The notes beneath the pieces are model-generated. The model searched no databases. It had not been told where the DNA came from and worked only from the letters and a program-made list of their open reading frames with translations. A stretch of 64,000 bases of DNA, taken from the NCBI RefSeq assembly GCF_000172555.1, contig NZ_ABOX02000032.1, forward strand, positions 1-64,000, given 5' to 3'. Made by a program: the position numbers and the translations under genes. Below are positions 55,628-64,000 of the stretch, one piece after another. The DNA comes from Pedosphaera parvula Ellin514. Its GTDB lineage: Bacteria; Verrucomicrobiota; Verrucomicrobiia; Limisphaerales; Pedosphaeraceae. Within the stretch, counting starts at the first letter, position 1. The number at the start of each line of letters is the position of its first letter.

Positions 55628-55891
55628 GTTATACCGAATGCCGAAAGAAATTTCCGAATGGCAGGAGGGATTTTGGTTTGAGGCAAGGCGGAGCCCGCAG
55701 GCGCTATCAGTAGATAGCGACCAGGGCGACAACGCCGCCTCAAATCAAAAGCACCCTGCAGCCAACGACTAATGAATTCTCTTGTCCCCAAAGCCATGAC
55801 TTTTCAGTCTCCATTTTCCTCAAATTTATTTCCTTCATTCATTCTGTTTCTTTTCCCCATTTCGGAAATTAATTTTGGCATTCGGTATAAC
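55628..55891. mobile_element. MITE-like element with ~34-bp imperfect terminal inverted repeats
   Basis: Left end GTTATACCGAATGCCGAAAG... (55628-55661) and the reverse complement of the right end (55857-55891) agree except for about four positions and one indel. Internal sequence has no gene; it contains a perfect CGCTATC-AGTA-GATAGCG hairpin (55702-55719) and the longer GAGGC..GGCGG / CCGCCTC pairing. TA dinucleotides at the tips would fit Tc1/mariner- or IS630-type target duplication, but no unambiguous duplication is visible. A truncated copy lies at 690-748. Confidence 0.75.
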
Positions 55892-55982
55892 CCGTTATGG
55901 AGGGCATTCCCCAGGCAATCTCTCTCCGCAACCAAAACTTAGTAGTGGTGTTTAAGAGTTCGATCCGTATATTATACAAACC

Positions 55983-56825
55983 ATGAAACGCGTTGGAAAG
56001 ACGGTGATCTGTGTGCTTGGAGGCCTTGCCTTGACCACGGCAGTTCACGCCGTTGCAAATGAAGAAAATGCCAACGACTCCGCGCCCGAAGGTTCTCATC
56101 CTTATGGGGTTATCGTAGAGCGGAATATTTTTGACTTAAAGGCACCGCCACCCCCTCCGTCAACACAGCCCACCAACACTCCGCCTCCCAATATCAAACT
56201 GACGGGGATTACCACGATTTTAGGTAAAAAGCAGGCGCTGTTTATGGTTCAGGAGCCTACGACTCCCGGCAAGCCCGCGAACAAGGAGGAATCCTATATT
56301 CTCGCTGAAGGCCAGCGTCAGGGTTTGATTGAGGTGGTGGAAATCAATACCAAGGCTGCCAATGTTAAGATCAAAAACGATGGAGTTATTTCAGTGCTGG
56401 CTTTCGAGAAAGTAACCCTTCCTCAAGCACCCGTATCCGCTCCGCCGAACCTGGCTGGCTCGCCAAATGTTCATATGCCCAACATGATTCCACCTCCAGG
56501 TGGAGGCTACCCGGGTGGAGGCTATAATCCTCAGAACCGTTTCAATAACGGGCAACCTGCGGGATACAACAACGGAGTAAACGCAGGCAATCCAAATGTT
56601 GCCCCCGGTCTCACCTCGATTCCTACGCGCACACTTCGGTCTGGCAGTGACCAGCAACAGCCCCAGCTTTCAGCAGAAGAGCAGATGATCATGGTGGAGT
56701 TGCAACGGGAACAAAATAAGAATAACCCTAACATCCCGCCTCTGCCCCCCACTCCCTTAACGCCGGGAATGAATAATTCAGGCGGAAATGGCGCCCACGG
56801 ATTTCCTGCGCCTCCTAGTCCTTAA
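55983..56825 (+). CDS. GspC/PilP-like periplasmic protein, copy 2
   Basis: A 280-residue exported paralogue of the 55035 gene. Signal peptide about 1-22 (TTAVHA). ERNIFDLKAPPPPP (near 46-59), IKLTGITTILGKKQALFMV and KEESYILAEGQRQGLIEVVEIN match copy 1 almost residue by residue. A long Pro/Gly/Asn-rich tail (~150-280) follows, ending GAHGFPAPPSP. Likely the same periplasmic secretion-apparatus role; the tail may span the periplasm. Two paralogues separated by a mobile-like element suggest tandem duplication. Confidence 0.65.
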   Translation: MKRVGKTVICVLGGLALTTAVHAVANEENANDSAPEGSHPYGVIVERNIFDLKAPPPPPSTQPTNTPPPNIKLTGITTILGKKQALFMVQEPTTPGKPANKEESYILAEGQRQGLIEVVEINTKAANVKIKNDGVISVLAFEKVTLPQAPVSAPPNLAGSPNVHMPNMIPPPGGGYPGGGYNPQNRFNNGQPAGYNNGVNAGNPNVAPGLTSIPTRTLRSGSDQQQPQLSAEEQMIMVELQREQNKNNPNIPPLPPTPLTPGMNNSGGNGAHGFPAPPSP

Positions 56826-56933
56826 GATAGCTTTCGACTAATCTCGATGATCGTGAGCGGATCGTCTTGTGCCTTTCCTGCTCTCCCATCAGCAGAGATT
56901 CAAATCTGTTCCAAGCCAAAGCACACTTGCCAG

Positions 56934-59417
56934 CTATGGGGTCGTCGCCCGGAAGAAACGGTTGGTGATATCCGCTTCAGGAATGTCAAATATCAACAGT
57001 CCATTCGTTCCCGAGTTCGTTGTGCCAATCGTGACCCAGTTCGTCCGGCTGGAAAGATTTGTGGAGGCCTGTATCCGATAGTTCTGGTTGGGAATTGCCG
57101 GCAGGGAGAAAGATACCGCAGAGTTGGAACTAACGGTGAGCTGCACGCTACCGGCATTCGTTGAAGTAAAGTTAATCTTATTGGTTGATGGCCCCAAGGT
57201 AACGATGGAGTTTGTGGGGCGAAAAAGTCCGGATGGTGGCGTTACTGTGTATGAACCCGCAAGCAGGTTGGTGAACAAGTAATTGCCATTGGCATCACTG
57301 GTGGTTGAAAAATCGTTTGCAGTTACTGGAACATTGGCCCCGCCGTTGGTTCCAATAAAAATTTTGCCTGAGATCGAGTACACACTTGCCGCCGCAAAAT
57401 TAACATTGCTGCTCGATGGTCCTAGGGTAATGGTTGAATTTGTTGGCTGGAAATATGCAGAGGGTTGCGCCGCCACGGTGTAGGAACCTGCCGGTATAAA
57501 CGGGAATGTGTAATTACCATTTGTATCGGTCGTGGTGGACAAGTTGTTCGCGGTCACTGTGATATGGGGATCTCCATTCGTTCCAGAAGTGACTCTGCCG
57601 CTGATCGAATATATGTTTGTGGCCACAAAGTTGATGCCATTGGTCGTTGGGCCCAGAGTAAAAAAGTAATTTGTCGGCTGAAAGAAACCATCCGGCTGAT
57701 TAGTCAATGTCGGAGCCACTGAATAGTCACCAGCGGGCAGGTTGGGAAATACAAAATGTCCATTTGGATCCGTCACGGTTGTGAATCCATTCGCAGTTAG
57801 CGTGACGTTGGAGGCCCCGTTCGTTCCTAAAAACACGGTGCCACCGATCGAGTAATTATTTCCGAACTCAAAAGCTCCGATGTCCACCTGGTTTCCAGCT
57901 GGTCTTGAAGCTCCACGCTGATCAAATGGCAACGCAAAGGCCCCATTCCCCTTGTCAATGGCAGAACTTCCCAGAAGCAACGGCAGGGTCAAGGTGGGGC
58001 CGCCGTTGGGGCCAAAGACACCCAGCTTGATATTCGTGTTATTATTGCGGCTGCTTCCTCCTGTCGTAAATGCCGGTGTGGAGTCCGAACTCAGATTGCT
58101 GCCACCATCGGTGATGTTTCCGAAGGAGTTTGTGTTGGGAAATGTGTCAGTCAGGATGGTGTTTCCCATGATGAAGGTTCCAGCGGCGTTCGCGATGTTT
58201 GCCCCTCCAATAAGGCCGACGATTCCAGCATTGCCAGTCGTTGACCCTCCAATTCCCGCCAAGCCATTCGTCCCGCCGGTAACCCGGCTCCCAGCAAGCG
58301 TGCTGCTCGCCAGAGAATTCACAATGCCATTATTATTGTAAATGCTGCCCCCAAAAGCGTTGCCCCCGTTGCCACCATTGCCACCCAGAAACAGCCCGGT
58401 CCCGCCAGGGCCGCCAGTCCCGCCGCCAAGTGTGTTCTGGAAAAATGTGCAGTTGGTCACAGAAAGAATTCCAACATTGCAAATAGCGCCGCCCAAACCG
58501 TCTCCGCCCGCGGTGCCTGCCAATCCGTTGTTTCCCTGGCTGGTTGTGCCCCCAGCAGCGCCATTTCCCCCTGTCCCTTTGTTGCCGGAAAATGCGCAGT
58601 TTATGGCCCTCAGCGTACCGCGGTTATACACTACACCTCCAGAGCCCGCTCCAGCCGCTCCGCCGGTCCCCATGAGGCTGGATGAGCCACCGGTGCCGTT
58701 GGTGCCTCCTGCACCACCATTGCCACCCACAGTGGAATTCCCGTTCAAATTGCAATTGGTAAGCAAAAGAGTGGCATGCAAATCATTAAATATCGCTCCT
58801 CCAAGGCCACTGGCGCCAAGACCGCCATTTCCGCCGTTCCCACCGGTAAAAATTCCACTTCCTCCATTTCCCCCAGTCCCGCCATTGCCTCCGGTCGCGT
58901 TGTTGGTGAAAAGATTGCAGTTCACCAAAGCCAAAGTTCCTTGATTCAATATCGCCCCGCCCCTGCCCGTCGCACCTGGACCACCTGGCCCTCCCGATGT
59001 TCCGTTGTTTCCCCCATTGATGCCCGGGACTCCAGGTCCTCCGCTGGCACCGAGGCTTTTCCCATTCATGATGGTAAGATTTTTTATGGTGAAATTGGTT
59101 ATGCCAGCGGGAACTATGAATACCTGACTGGTTCCCCCACCGCTGATGACTCGCCCATTGCCTTCCACTACGACATTATCTTCAATGATGTTGAAAGCGT
59201 TCGTCACACTCATGGTGCCATCAAATGTGAGCACCACGGTGCCACCACCCTGCAACGCAGTGTCCAGCACAGAGACTGAATTAGTGGAGACAATGCTGTT
59301 GGTTTGCGCCTTTGCTGAGCACAAGAGCAACAGGAATGAACTTACAACCATCCCACCCAAAATGAACCTCCGCAGCAACCCTTGTTTGCTGGCTGGAGTG
59401 TTATCTGATCGGCACAT
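56934..59417 (-). CDS. Secreted glycine-rich beta-helix protein with shared C-terminal module
   Basis: An 827-residue exported protein. Signal peptide about 1-37 (LCSAKAQ). Residues ~95-400 are very Gly/Asn-rich (GGNGGTGGNGGSGIF, GGNGGNGGLGASGLGG) with NCTF-type parallel beta-helix ladders. Then comes a choice-of-anchor-like stretch (AIDKGNGAFALPFDQRG ... VDIGAFEFG), three to four carboxypeptidase-regulatory-like repeats (YSISGKIFIGTNGGANV, LLAGSYTVTP) and the C-terminal module (IPNQNYRIQASTNL ... NRFFRATTP). It follows gspD by 68 bp in the same direction, so it may be expressed with the secretion genes. Confidence 0.82.
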   Translation of the reverse strand: MCRSDNTPASKQGLLRRFILGGMVVSSFLLLLCSAKAQTNSIVSTNSVSVLDTALQGGGTVVLTFDGTMSVTNAFNIIEDNVVVEGNGRVISGGGTSQVFIVPAGITNFTIKNLTIMNGKSLGASGGPGVPGINGGNNGTSGGPGGPGATGRGGAILNQGTLALVNCNLFTNNATGGNGGTGGNGGSGIFTGGNGGNGGLGASGLGGAIFNDLHATLLLTNCNLNGNSTVGGNGGAGGTNGTGGSSSLMGTGGAAGAGSGGVVYNRGTLRAINCAFSGNKGTGGNGAAGGTTSQGNNGLAGTAGGDGLGGAICNVGILSVTNCTFFQNTLGGGTGGPGGTGLFLGGNGGNGGNAFGGSIYNNNGIVNSLASSTLAGSRVTGGTNGLAGIGGSTTGNAGIVGLIGGANIANAAGTFIMGNTILTDTFPNTNSFGNITDGGSNLSSDSTPAFTTGGSSRNNNTNIKLGVFGPNGGPTLTLPLLLGSSAIDKGNGAFALPFDQRGASRPAGNQVDIGAFEFGNNYSIGGTVFLGTNGASNVTLTANGFTTVTDPNGHFVFPNLPAGDYSVAPTLTNQPDGFFQPTNYFFTLGPTTNGINFVATNIYSISGRVTSGTNGDPHITVTANNLSTTTDTNGNYTFPFIPAGSYTVAAQPSAYFQPTNSTITLGPSSSNVNFAAASVYSISGKIFIGTNGGANVPVTANDFSTTSDANGNYLFTNLLAGSYTVTPPSGLFRPTNSIVTLGPSTNKINFTSTNAGSVQLTVSSNSAVSFSLPAIPNQNYRIQASTNLSSRTNWVTIGTTNSGTNGLLIFDIPEADITNRFFRATTP

Positions 59418-59485
59418 GTAATATCTTTTTCTAAGGAGTCGTTTTCTACCTGATTAAACTGAATGATTATTCTTCCCCGGCCCGC

Positions 59486-61843
59486 TTACTCATCCCTGGG
59501 GACCTGAATTTTTTCCGCCTGCTTCAGCCGCTTGGCCTCTTCCTTGCGGAAATCAGCTTCAGCCGCTTTCACACCGGGCAGTCTGTCCCGTTCGCGCGTC
59601 GCCACCAGGGCAGCCGCTTCAGGTGTGGGCAATACGGTCGGACGAATCAACACGATCAATTCGGTTCGCTTATTGGAATCGGAGGTGCTCCGGAACAGGT
59701 AACCCAATACCGGGATGTTCATCAGCAAAGGCACGCCAGATTTCGATCTGCTCTTGGTTGAACTGATGAATCCACCCAAAATAATGGTGTCCCGATCCTT
59801 GACCGACACCTTGGCTTGAGCTGTGCGCTTGGTGGTTGTCGGCACAGGATTGTTGTCGATGATGGTTGGTGTGCCAAGTTGCTGCACGTCCTGGGTTATA
59901 TCCATCACCACCAAGCCGTCGGGGTTGATCAACGGTGTGACTTGCAAGTTGATACCCACGAAGGTTTGTTGATATTGCGAACTCGCCTGCCCGTTAAGGC
60001 CACCGAAGTAGGTTCCGGTAACGTAGGGAACCGTATCACCGATCTGAAGGTTCGCCGTAACCGCATGCGAGGTCTGAATGCGCGGACGGGAGAGAACATT
60101 GATTCGGTTGTCCGTGGCGGCCGCTGTAATTGTAGCGGAGAAATCATTGTTGAACTGAGCCAGATAACTGAAGCCGCTCGGCAAGCTATTCGCCGCGTTG
60201 GTAGCCGTGCTTGCAAAATTGGAAAAGCTTGCAAAAGGTCCATTCTTAATTGCCCCGATGCCTTGGAAGTAGTTATTGCCGGAAGGCGAGGTTTGCAGGT
60301 AGCTCACACCCAGGTCGCGTGTATCATCCAGGGTTACTTCCATGATAATCGCTTCAATCAAAACCTGGGCCAGCACCACGTCCAGCTTCCCAACAATATC
60401 CTTGATCACATCCATGTCCTGCTTGCTGGCAAATACCAGGAGCGAGTTCGTCCGCTCATCAGCAATGATTTTATTGTTACCCAAAATCTGGAATTCTCCG
60501 CTGCTCGAAGCTCTTTTGACAATTTGCTGCAGACGATCCGTGAAGCTGGTGGTCCGGTTGCCACCTTGAGCACCTCCAAAAGGACTTTGACTTGTTCCCA
60601 TACCCGGACTGGTTCCGAACGGGTTGGAGCCCGGAGTACCGCCCAGGGTGCCGGTCGAATAGCCGCCAGGCGCCGCCCCTGAACCAGCCAGGTTACTGCC
60701 AGTTCGACCGGAACGACCAATGGACGTTCCGCCGCCCCCGCCGCCACTGCCAAGACTGCTCAAGGCCGATGAAATGTCAGCTGCCAGGGCATATTTGATC
60801 GGGATGACCGCAGTTTCATAATCCATCGGCACTTCGACATCCAGTTTCGCGATGACTTCCAGCATCCGCTTCACATTCTCAGAGTAATCGCGAATGAAAA
60901 TAGTCTGGTTGTTCTCAACTGGAAAAATACCACCTGGCATTTTTGCAAACGGCGTCAAGGCCGGCATCATTTCGCTTGGCTTGAGATACTTCAGTTGCAC
61001 GATCTTCGAAACGAAGAGACCGGTCTCAGGTAGCTGGCTCGGATCTCCAGTGCTAAATTCAGGCGAGTCTTGCAATGCCTGATTTTGTGGCAGGGCTTTC
61101 ACGAATTTATCCCCCACGTTAATCATGGTGATTCCATTCAACGCCAGCACACTGTTTAAAGCCTCGATCGCTTCGGACTTCGTTAATGGTGTCTGGGTCT
61201 TCAACGTAATCAACTGGGCTGGCAACGCCGTCGGCCGCAGCACCGTGCGGTTGACCAACTCGCCGTAAATCGTCAATACCTGGTTGACATCCACTGCCGG
61301 AAAATTGATTTCACCCGCTGGAATGATGGGCTCAGCAGGTTTGGCAGGCCCTGTATTTGCAGCCGCTGCATTGGTTGTTTGCAACAAAGCTGCAGTGGCC
61401 GCCACTGCCGCGTCAACCGGTCCGGGTGTAGGTGTGGGAGTCGGAGTTACCACGGCACCAGGGGCAACTGTCACAGCATTGGTGGCAATGGCGTTTGTTC
61501 CACTCGCAACTACTGCATTCGTCGAAACCGTATTGGTCAGCGGCGGTATTCTGCGCGGCGGAACACGACGCGGAGTAGTGGTTGGTGGTGTTGGAAAGCT
61601 GGATTGTGCCAACTGGGCAGGTGCCGCGGTGATGGCGGGATTAGTGCCACTGGAAGCCGGGGCAGCAGCGGAAACGGCGGCGGTATCAACGTTGGAACCT
61701 GTGATTCCGTTCGTTTCGCTGGCCATCGTTTCACGCAGTTTTCGTCTAAGCACATTGTAACGGCTGTCTGCATTATTCGTGTCAGCCGTTTGCGCCCAGA
61801 CACCCACACAGGACGTTAGCAGTACAAATAGAATAGTTTTCAC
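59486..61843 (-). CDS. Type II secretion/type IV pilus secretin (GspD-like)
   Basis: A 785-residue outer-membrane secretin. Signal peptide about 1-17 (GVWA-Q). A Pro/Ala/Thr-rich linker (~55-165) precedes the N0-like domain (~168-250, INFPAVDVNQVLTIYGELV), N1/N2-type KH modules (FVSKIVQLKYLKPSEMMPAL; IIADERTNSLLVFASKQDM) and a Gly-rich insert (~365-430). The secretin core is clear: LIEAIIMEVTLDD, GDTVPYVTG, INLQVTPLINPDG, DRDTIILGGFI and VPLLMNIPVLGYLFRS. It begins with an ATGA overlap with the PilO-like gene. No pilotin is adjacent. Confidence 0.9.
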   Translation of the reverse strand: MKTILFVLLTSCVGVWAQTADTNNADSRYNVLRRKLRETMASETNGITGSNVDTAAVSAAAPASSGTNPAITAAPAQLAQSSFPTPPTTTPRRVPPRRIPPLTNTVSTNAVVASGTNAIATNAVTVAPGAVVTPTPTPTPGPVDAAVAATAALLQTTNAAAANTGPAKPAEPIIPAGEINFPAVDVNQVLTIYGELVNRTVLRPTALPAQLITLKTQTPLTKSEAIEALNSVLALNGITMINVGDKFVKALPQNQALQDSPEFSTGDPSQLPETGLFVSKIVQLKYLKPSEMMPALTPFAKMPGGIFPVENNQTIFIRDYSENVKRMLEVIAKLDVEVPMDYETAVIPIKYALAADISSALSSLGSGGGGGGTSIGRSGRTGSNLAGSGAAPGGYSTGTLGGTPGSNPFGTSPGMGTSQSPFGGAQGGNRTTSFTDRLQQIVKRASSSGEFQILGNNKIIADERTNSLLVFASKQDMDVIKDIVGKLDVVLAQVLIEAIIMEVTLDDTRDLGVSYLQTSPSGNNYFQGIGAIKNGPFASFSNFASTATNAANSLPSGFSYLAQFNNDFSATITAAATDNRINVLSRPRIQTSHAVTANLQIGDTVPYVTGTYFGGLNGQASSQYQQTFVGINLQVTPLINPDGLVVMDITQDVQQLGTPTIIDNNPVPTTTKRTAQAKVSVKDRDTIILGGFISSTKSRSKSGVPLLMNIPVLGYLFRSTSDSNKRTELIVLIRPTVLPTPEAAALVATRERDRLPGVKAAEADFRKEEAKRLKQAEKIQVPRDE

Positions 61844-62559
61844 GGTCTTTTTAAAGTTTGTGGCCCCAATTTGTTCGTGACTCCGGGCATTTTTATCGAA
61901 GCAGTCGCTGTTTTGTTGGAACCAGTAGTTGGCACTGAAGCTGGTTTTTTGGCTGGTGCAGGTACTGCCGCAGCTGTTTTGGACTCGGATGCAGCAGGCA
62001 CCGTCGCCCTCGGCGGGACTTTCTTCTGATAACTGGATACAAGCGTAATGTTCGCATTCAGTTGCTGATGGGAGGGTTCAGGCCTAAGGCTCATGGACCG
62101 CACACGCATCGTTGAACCACCGCTACCAAGGCTGTAAAGGAAGTTCACCAGATTTGTTTCGTTCGCGATCACATTAATACTCATTTGCTGCTCGACGAAA
62201 AACTGATTGGTATGAGTGCTCAGCGGGGAGTTGTTCACCCGGGACACATTGTTCTCGTTAAGGCGCGCCATGTAAAACCGCTCAAAGTTAATCCCCTGGT
62301 CTTCCAATGGAACTGCCGACCCTTCGGATTCCATCATATTTACCTTGCGTTGATACTCGGCCTTATGCCCCACTTCCCGGCGATACATCTCAAGCGTTTT
62401 CTGAGCCTTTTCCATGCGCAAGGTAGCCCTCGCAAAACCATGAAATTGCGGCACGATGAATAACCAGTTCAACACGACGAAAAATATCAATCCCACCACC
62501 ACGACCAGACGGCGTTCGCCGGGACGCAGCTTCATGAAGAGTTCCGTATACTTCTTCAT
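61840..62559 (-). CDS. PilO/GspM-like assembly platform protein
   Basis: A 239-residue bitopic inner-membrane protein. One transmembrane helix (~19-40, LVVVVGLIFFVVLNWLFIV) precedes a coiled coil (ARATLRMEKAQKTLEMYRRE) and a ferredoxin-like periplasmic domain (QQMSINVIANETNLVNFLYSL, then MRVRSMSLRPEP), as in PilO/GspM. The C-terminal ~55 residues are Ala/Pro/Lys-rich. It overlaps its neighbours by ATGA at both ends (61840-61843 and 62556-62559), so translation is coupled. Confidence 0.8.
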   Translation of the reverse strand: MKKYTELFMKLRPGERRLVVVVGLIFFVVLNWLFIVPQFHGFARATLRMEKAQKTLEMYRREVGHKAEYQRKVNMMESEGSAVPLEDQGINFERFYMARLNENNVSRVNNSPLSTHTNQFFVEQQMSINVIANETNLVNFLYSLGSGGSTMRVRSMSLRPEPSHQQLNANITLVSSYQKKVPPRATVPAASESKTAAAVPAPAKKPASVPTTGSNKTATASIKMPGVTNKLGPQTLKRP

Positions 62560-63947
62560 TGCTCATCCTCCCCGCGCGCCAATTCCGCGCCTAATCTCCA
62601 GGTAATTCCCCCTCCTGGTCCTCTTTGAATAATCGGGAGATCTACCCTCTGGAACAAAGGCTGGTCGGGACGGTCACTCATTTTTGCCTTCTGTAGCGCC
62701 TCGCTAAAATCCGTGGCCAGGGCATCCTGCCCGGCCGGGCCGGTGCCATTCAGGGACAACGACCTGCCATTCCTGAATTCCATTGAAGTGATGGTAAGGT
62801 TTTCAGGCAGCAGCTCTGCAACCGTCTTCCAGCAATTCAACGAAGCGTATTTCAGCGCTTGCCGATCCTGTAGAATTTCCATTCGCGCTTTTAATTGCAG
62901 TGCATTTGTGTACGACGCGCTCAATCCCTGCATCTGCTGCTCGACACCCTGCGCGCGATAATCCTGGTACTCTGAGGTCGCGATATAAATTAAAACCGCA
63001 AACACGTAGACTGCCACGACCGCACCCAGAATGCGCATCCACAGCCGGTCCACATATTGTTGGTGGTACCGACTCGTATATTCCGGTGGAATAATGGTGG
63101 CTTTGTCACTGCTTTTGGCAGCGCGATTCGCAGTCAAAGCTGCCAGGGCCGCCGGCGCAAGCGGAGGAATAACCTCGACCGAACGGCCCAGCCATGTTTG
63201 GAACATTTCCTGCCACTTCGCAGCCGTAGTCTCGCCCGCGACCAAATGCCAGCGAGGCGAAGAGGTAAGCCAGCCTTCCAATTCACCAGCCCAGGCCATT
63301 TGCAATAGTTGCTCCTTCAACGCGCTTGCGCTGTTGCCGTCGGCTGGAACGTGGATCAACCCCAGGTTGCGTAAGGCTCCGTTGTGCCACCACCCCACCA
63401 ATCCTGTGAAATTCGTCTCATCGTTACTGGTCGGATAGATCCAGGCTCCGTCCTCAGCAATCGGAGTTGCCTGCAACTGATCAATCATCGGCACTTCAAT
63501 GCGATCCGCCAGGTAACCCTGACTTTCCAGTTGCCCAAGCATGTCATCCACCAGGCCGCGTGCCACCATGATGACAATCACTGTTTGCAGATTGTCGACC
63601 GACTGCGGCATCACATAAATGCTCCACGCAATGTGGGTTACTGGAAGCGGTGAAAGTTTCTCCAATTGCAACTCCACCATCGAAACCGTTTCGTCGAAAC
63701 TGCTCGTGGGAAGATGAATTACTCTCAGGAAAACCTGGTCCACCGGCAGGAAAGCGATGTTCAACTTTGGTTGGAACACTGCCTTCCAATCCTTGGCCAC
63801 AAGTTTCTCGGGCAAAGGATCGGCAACCGGAATGGTCTGCTCCTGGGATAAATTAAATCCGTTTCGACCGGCCGCAAAACTCCACAATTGGCGGAAATCG
63901 GCGCCGACCCGAACAACGTTACAAAATTGCCAGCGCTTGTTCTTCAA
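62556..63947 (-). CDS. GspL-like protein (PilM-PilN type)
   Basis: A 463-residue protein. The N-terminal ~290 residues look like the actin-like PilM/GspL cytoplasmic domain (AFLPVDQVFLRVIHLPTSS, MVELQLEKLSPLP, WSIYVMPQ). A transmembrane helix follows (~303-323, ILGAVVAVYVFAVLIYIAT), then a coiled coil and a PilN-like periplasmic part (VAELLPENLTITSMEFRNGRSLSLNGTG). Fusion of the PilM and PilN functions is the GspL arrangement. Start is TTG at 63945-63947, with AAGGGTG upstream. It is the first complete gene of the cluster. Confidence 0.8.
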   Translation of the reverse strand: MKNKRWQFCNVVRVGADFRQLWSFAAGRNGFNLSQEQTIPVADPLPEKLVAKDWKAVFQPKLNIAFLPVDQVFLRVIHLPTSSFDETVSMVELQLEKLSPLPVTHIAWSIYVMPQSVDNLQTVIVIMVARGLVDDMLGQLESQGYLADRIEVPMIDQLQATPIAEDGAWIYPTSNDETNFTGLVGWWHNGALRNLGLIHVPADGNSASALKEQLLQMAWAGELEGWLTSSPRWHLVAGETTAAKWQEMFQTWLGRSVEVIPPLAPAALAALTANRAAKSSDKATIIPPEYTSRYHQQYVDRLWMRILGAVVAVYVFAVLIYIATSEYQDYRAQGVEQQMQGLSASYTNALQLKARMEILQDRQALKYASLNCWKTVAELLPENLTITSMEFRNGRSLSLNGTGPAGQDALATDFSEALQKAKMSDRPDQPLFQRVDLPIIQRGPGGGITWRLGAELARGEDEQ

Positions 63948-64000
63948 CTTTTCACCCTTATTTCAGCTTTTCTTTCTTCAGCCAGTGCATCGAGATGCTC
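63944..64000 (-). CDS. 3' end of upstream secretion-cluster gene (partial)
   Basis: Only the last codons are in the window. One minus-strand frame reads HLDALAEERKAEIRVKS and stops at TGA overlapping the TTG start of the GspL-like gene (TTGA). A second open frame ends at TAA 8 nt earlier (MHWLKKEKLK), so which is real cannot be decided. A minor pseudopilin or GspK gene would be expected here. Confidence 0.35.
   Translation of the reverse strand, partial: EHLDALAEERKAEIRVKS

Overview
The window looks like a chromosomal segment of a soil or freshwater Verrucomicrobiota bacterium, most like the Pedosphaera/Limisphaerales lineage. This is inferred from moderate GC, very large secreted repeat proteins (autotransporter-associated beta-strand repeats, DUF11/SdrD-like repeats, RCC1 and PQQ propellers), DUF1080 and GHL10 proteins, and the gene complement. 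No rRNA or taxonomic marker is present. The envelope is Gram-negative: there is an outer-membrane barrel protein, a secretin and several lipoproteins.

Layout. 1-8.6 kb: a partial GH25 lysozyme, a lipoprotein serine hydrolase of beta-lactamase fold, an RCC1-repeat protein, a class V aminotransferase, a DoxX protein, an MnmC-type methyltransferase and a tRNA-dihydrouridine synthase. 8.6-12.3 kb: rnhB, a DUF4240-like gene and a yraN-family gene present twice, with an MFS transporter gene between the two copies. 12.3-15.8 kb: a minus-strand operon (Gfo/Idh/MocA oxidoreductase, PIG-L deacetylase, NagB-like protein) that looks like amino-sugar metabolism and carries an embedded two-gene nucleotidyltransferase module. 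16-20.7 kb: a histidine kinase and a secreted esterase.

20.8-25.8 kb is an accessory block of small, mostly orphan genes, all on the minus strand (chagasin-like inhibitor, lipoprotein, membrane proteins, an immunity-like protein). Dispersed ~107-bp repeats and a 13-bp motif at gene 3' ends resemble parts of integron attC sites; this is a hypothesis. 26-44.4 kb carries three giant cell-surface genes: a PQQ-propeller protein, a 1288-aa beta-strand-repeat protein and a 3130-aa DUF11/SdrD/carboxypeptidase-regulatory repeat protein followed by an outer-membrane barrel gene.

44.4-55 kb is mainly metabolic: tRNA-Val(CAC), panC-nadB, a DUF1080 protein, a glutaredoxin, a GHL10 glycoside hydrolase, glycerate kinase, an XRE-metallohydrolase fusion, and ilvH-ilvC with an apparent one-base frameshift in ilvC. 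55-64 kb holds a type II secretion/type IV pilus-like cluster: two GspC/PilP-like genes separated by a MITE-like element, and on the opposite strand GspL(PilM/PilN)-like, PilO/GspM-like and GspD secretin genes, followed by a glycine-rich secreted protein.

The main unifying observation is a ~60-residue C-terminal module (IPGR-x-Y-x-IQAS...W...RFYR pattern) shared by four predicted secreted proteins, one of them directly downstream of the secretin gene. It may be a sorting or anchoring signal for the secretion machinery encoded here. That link is inference.
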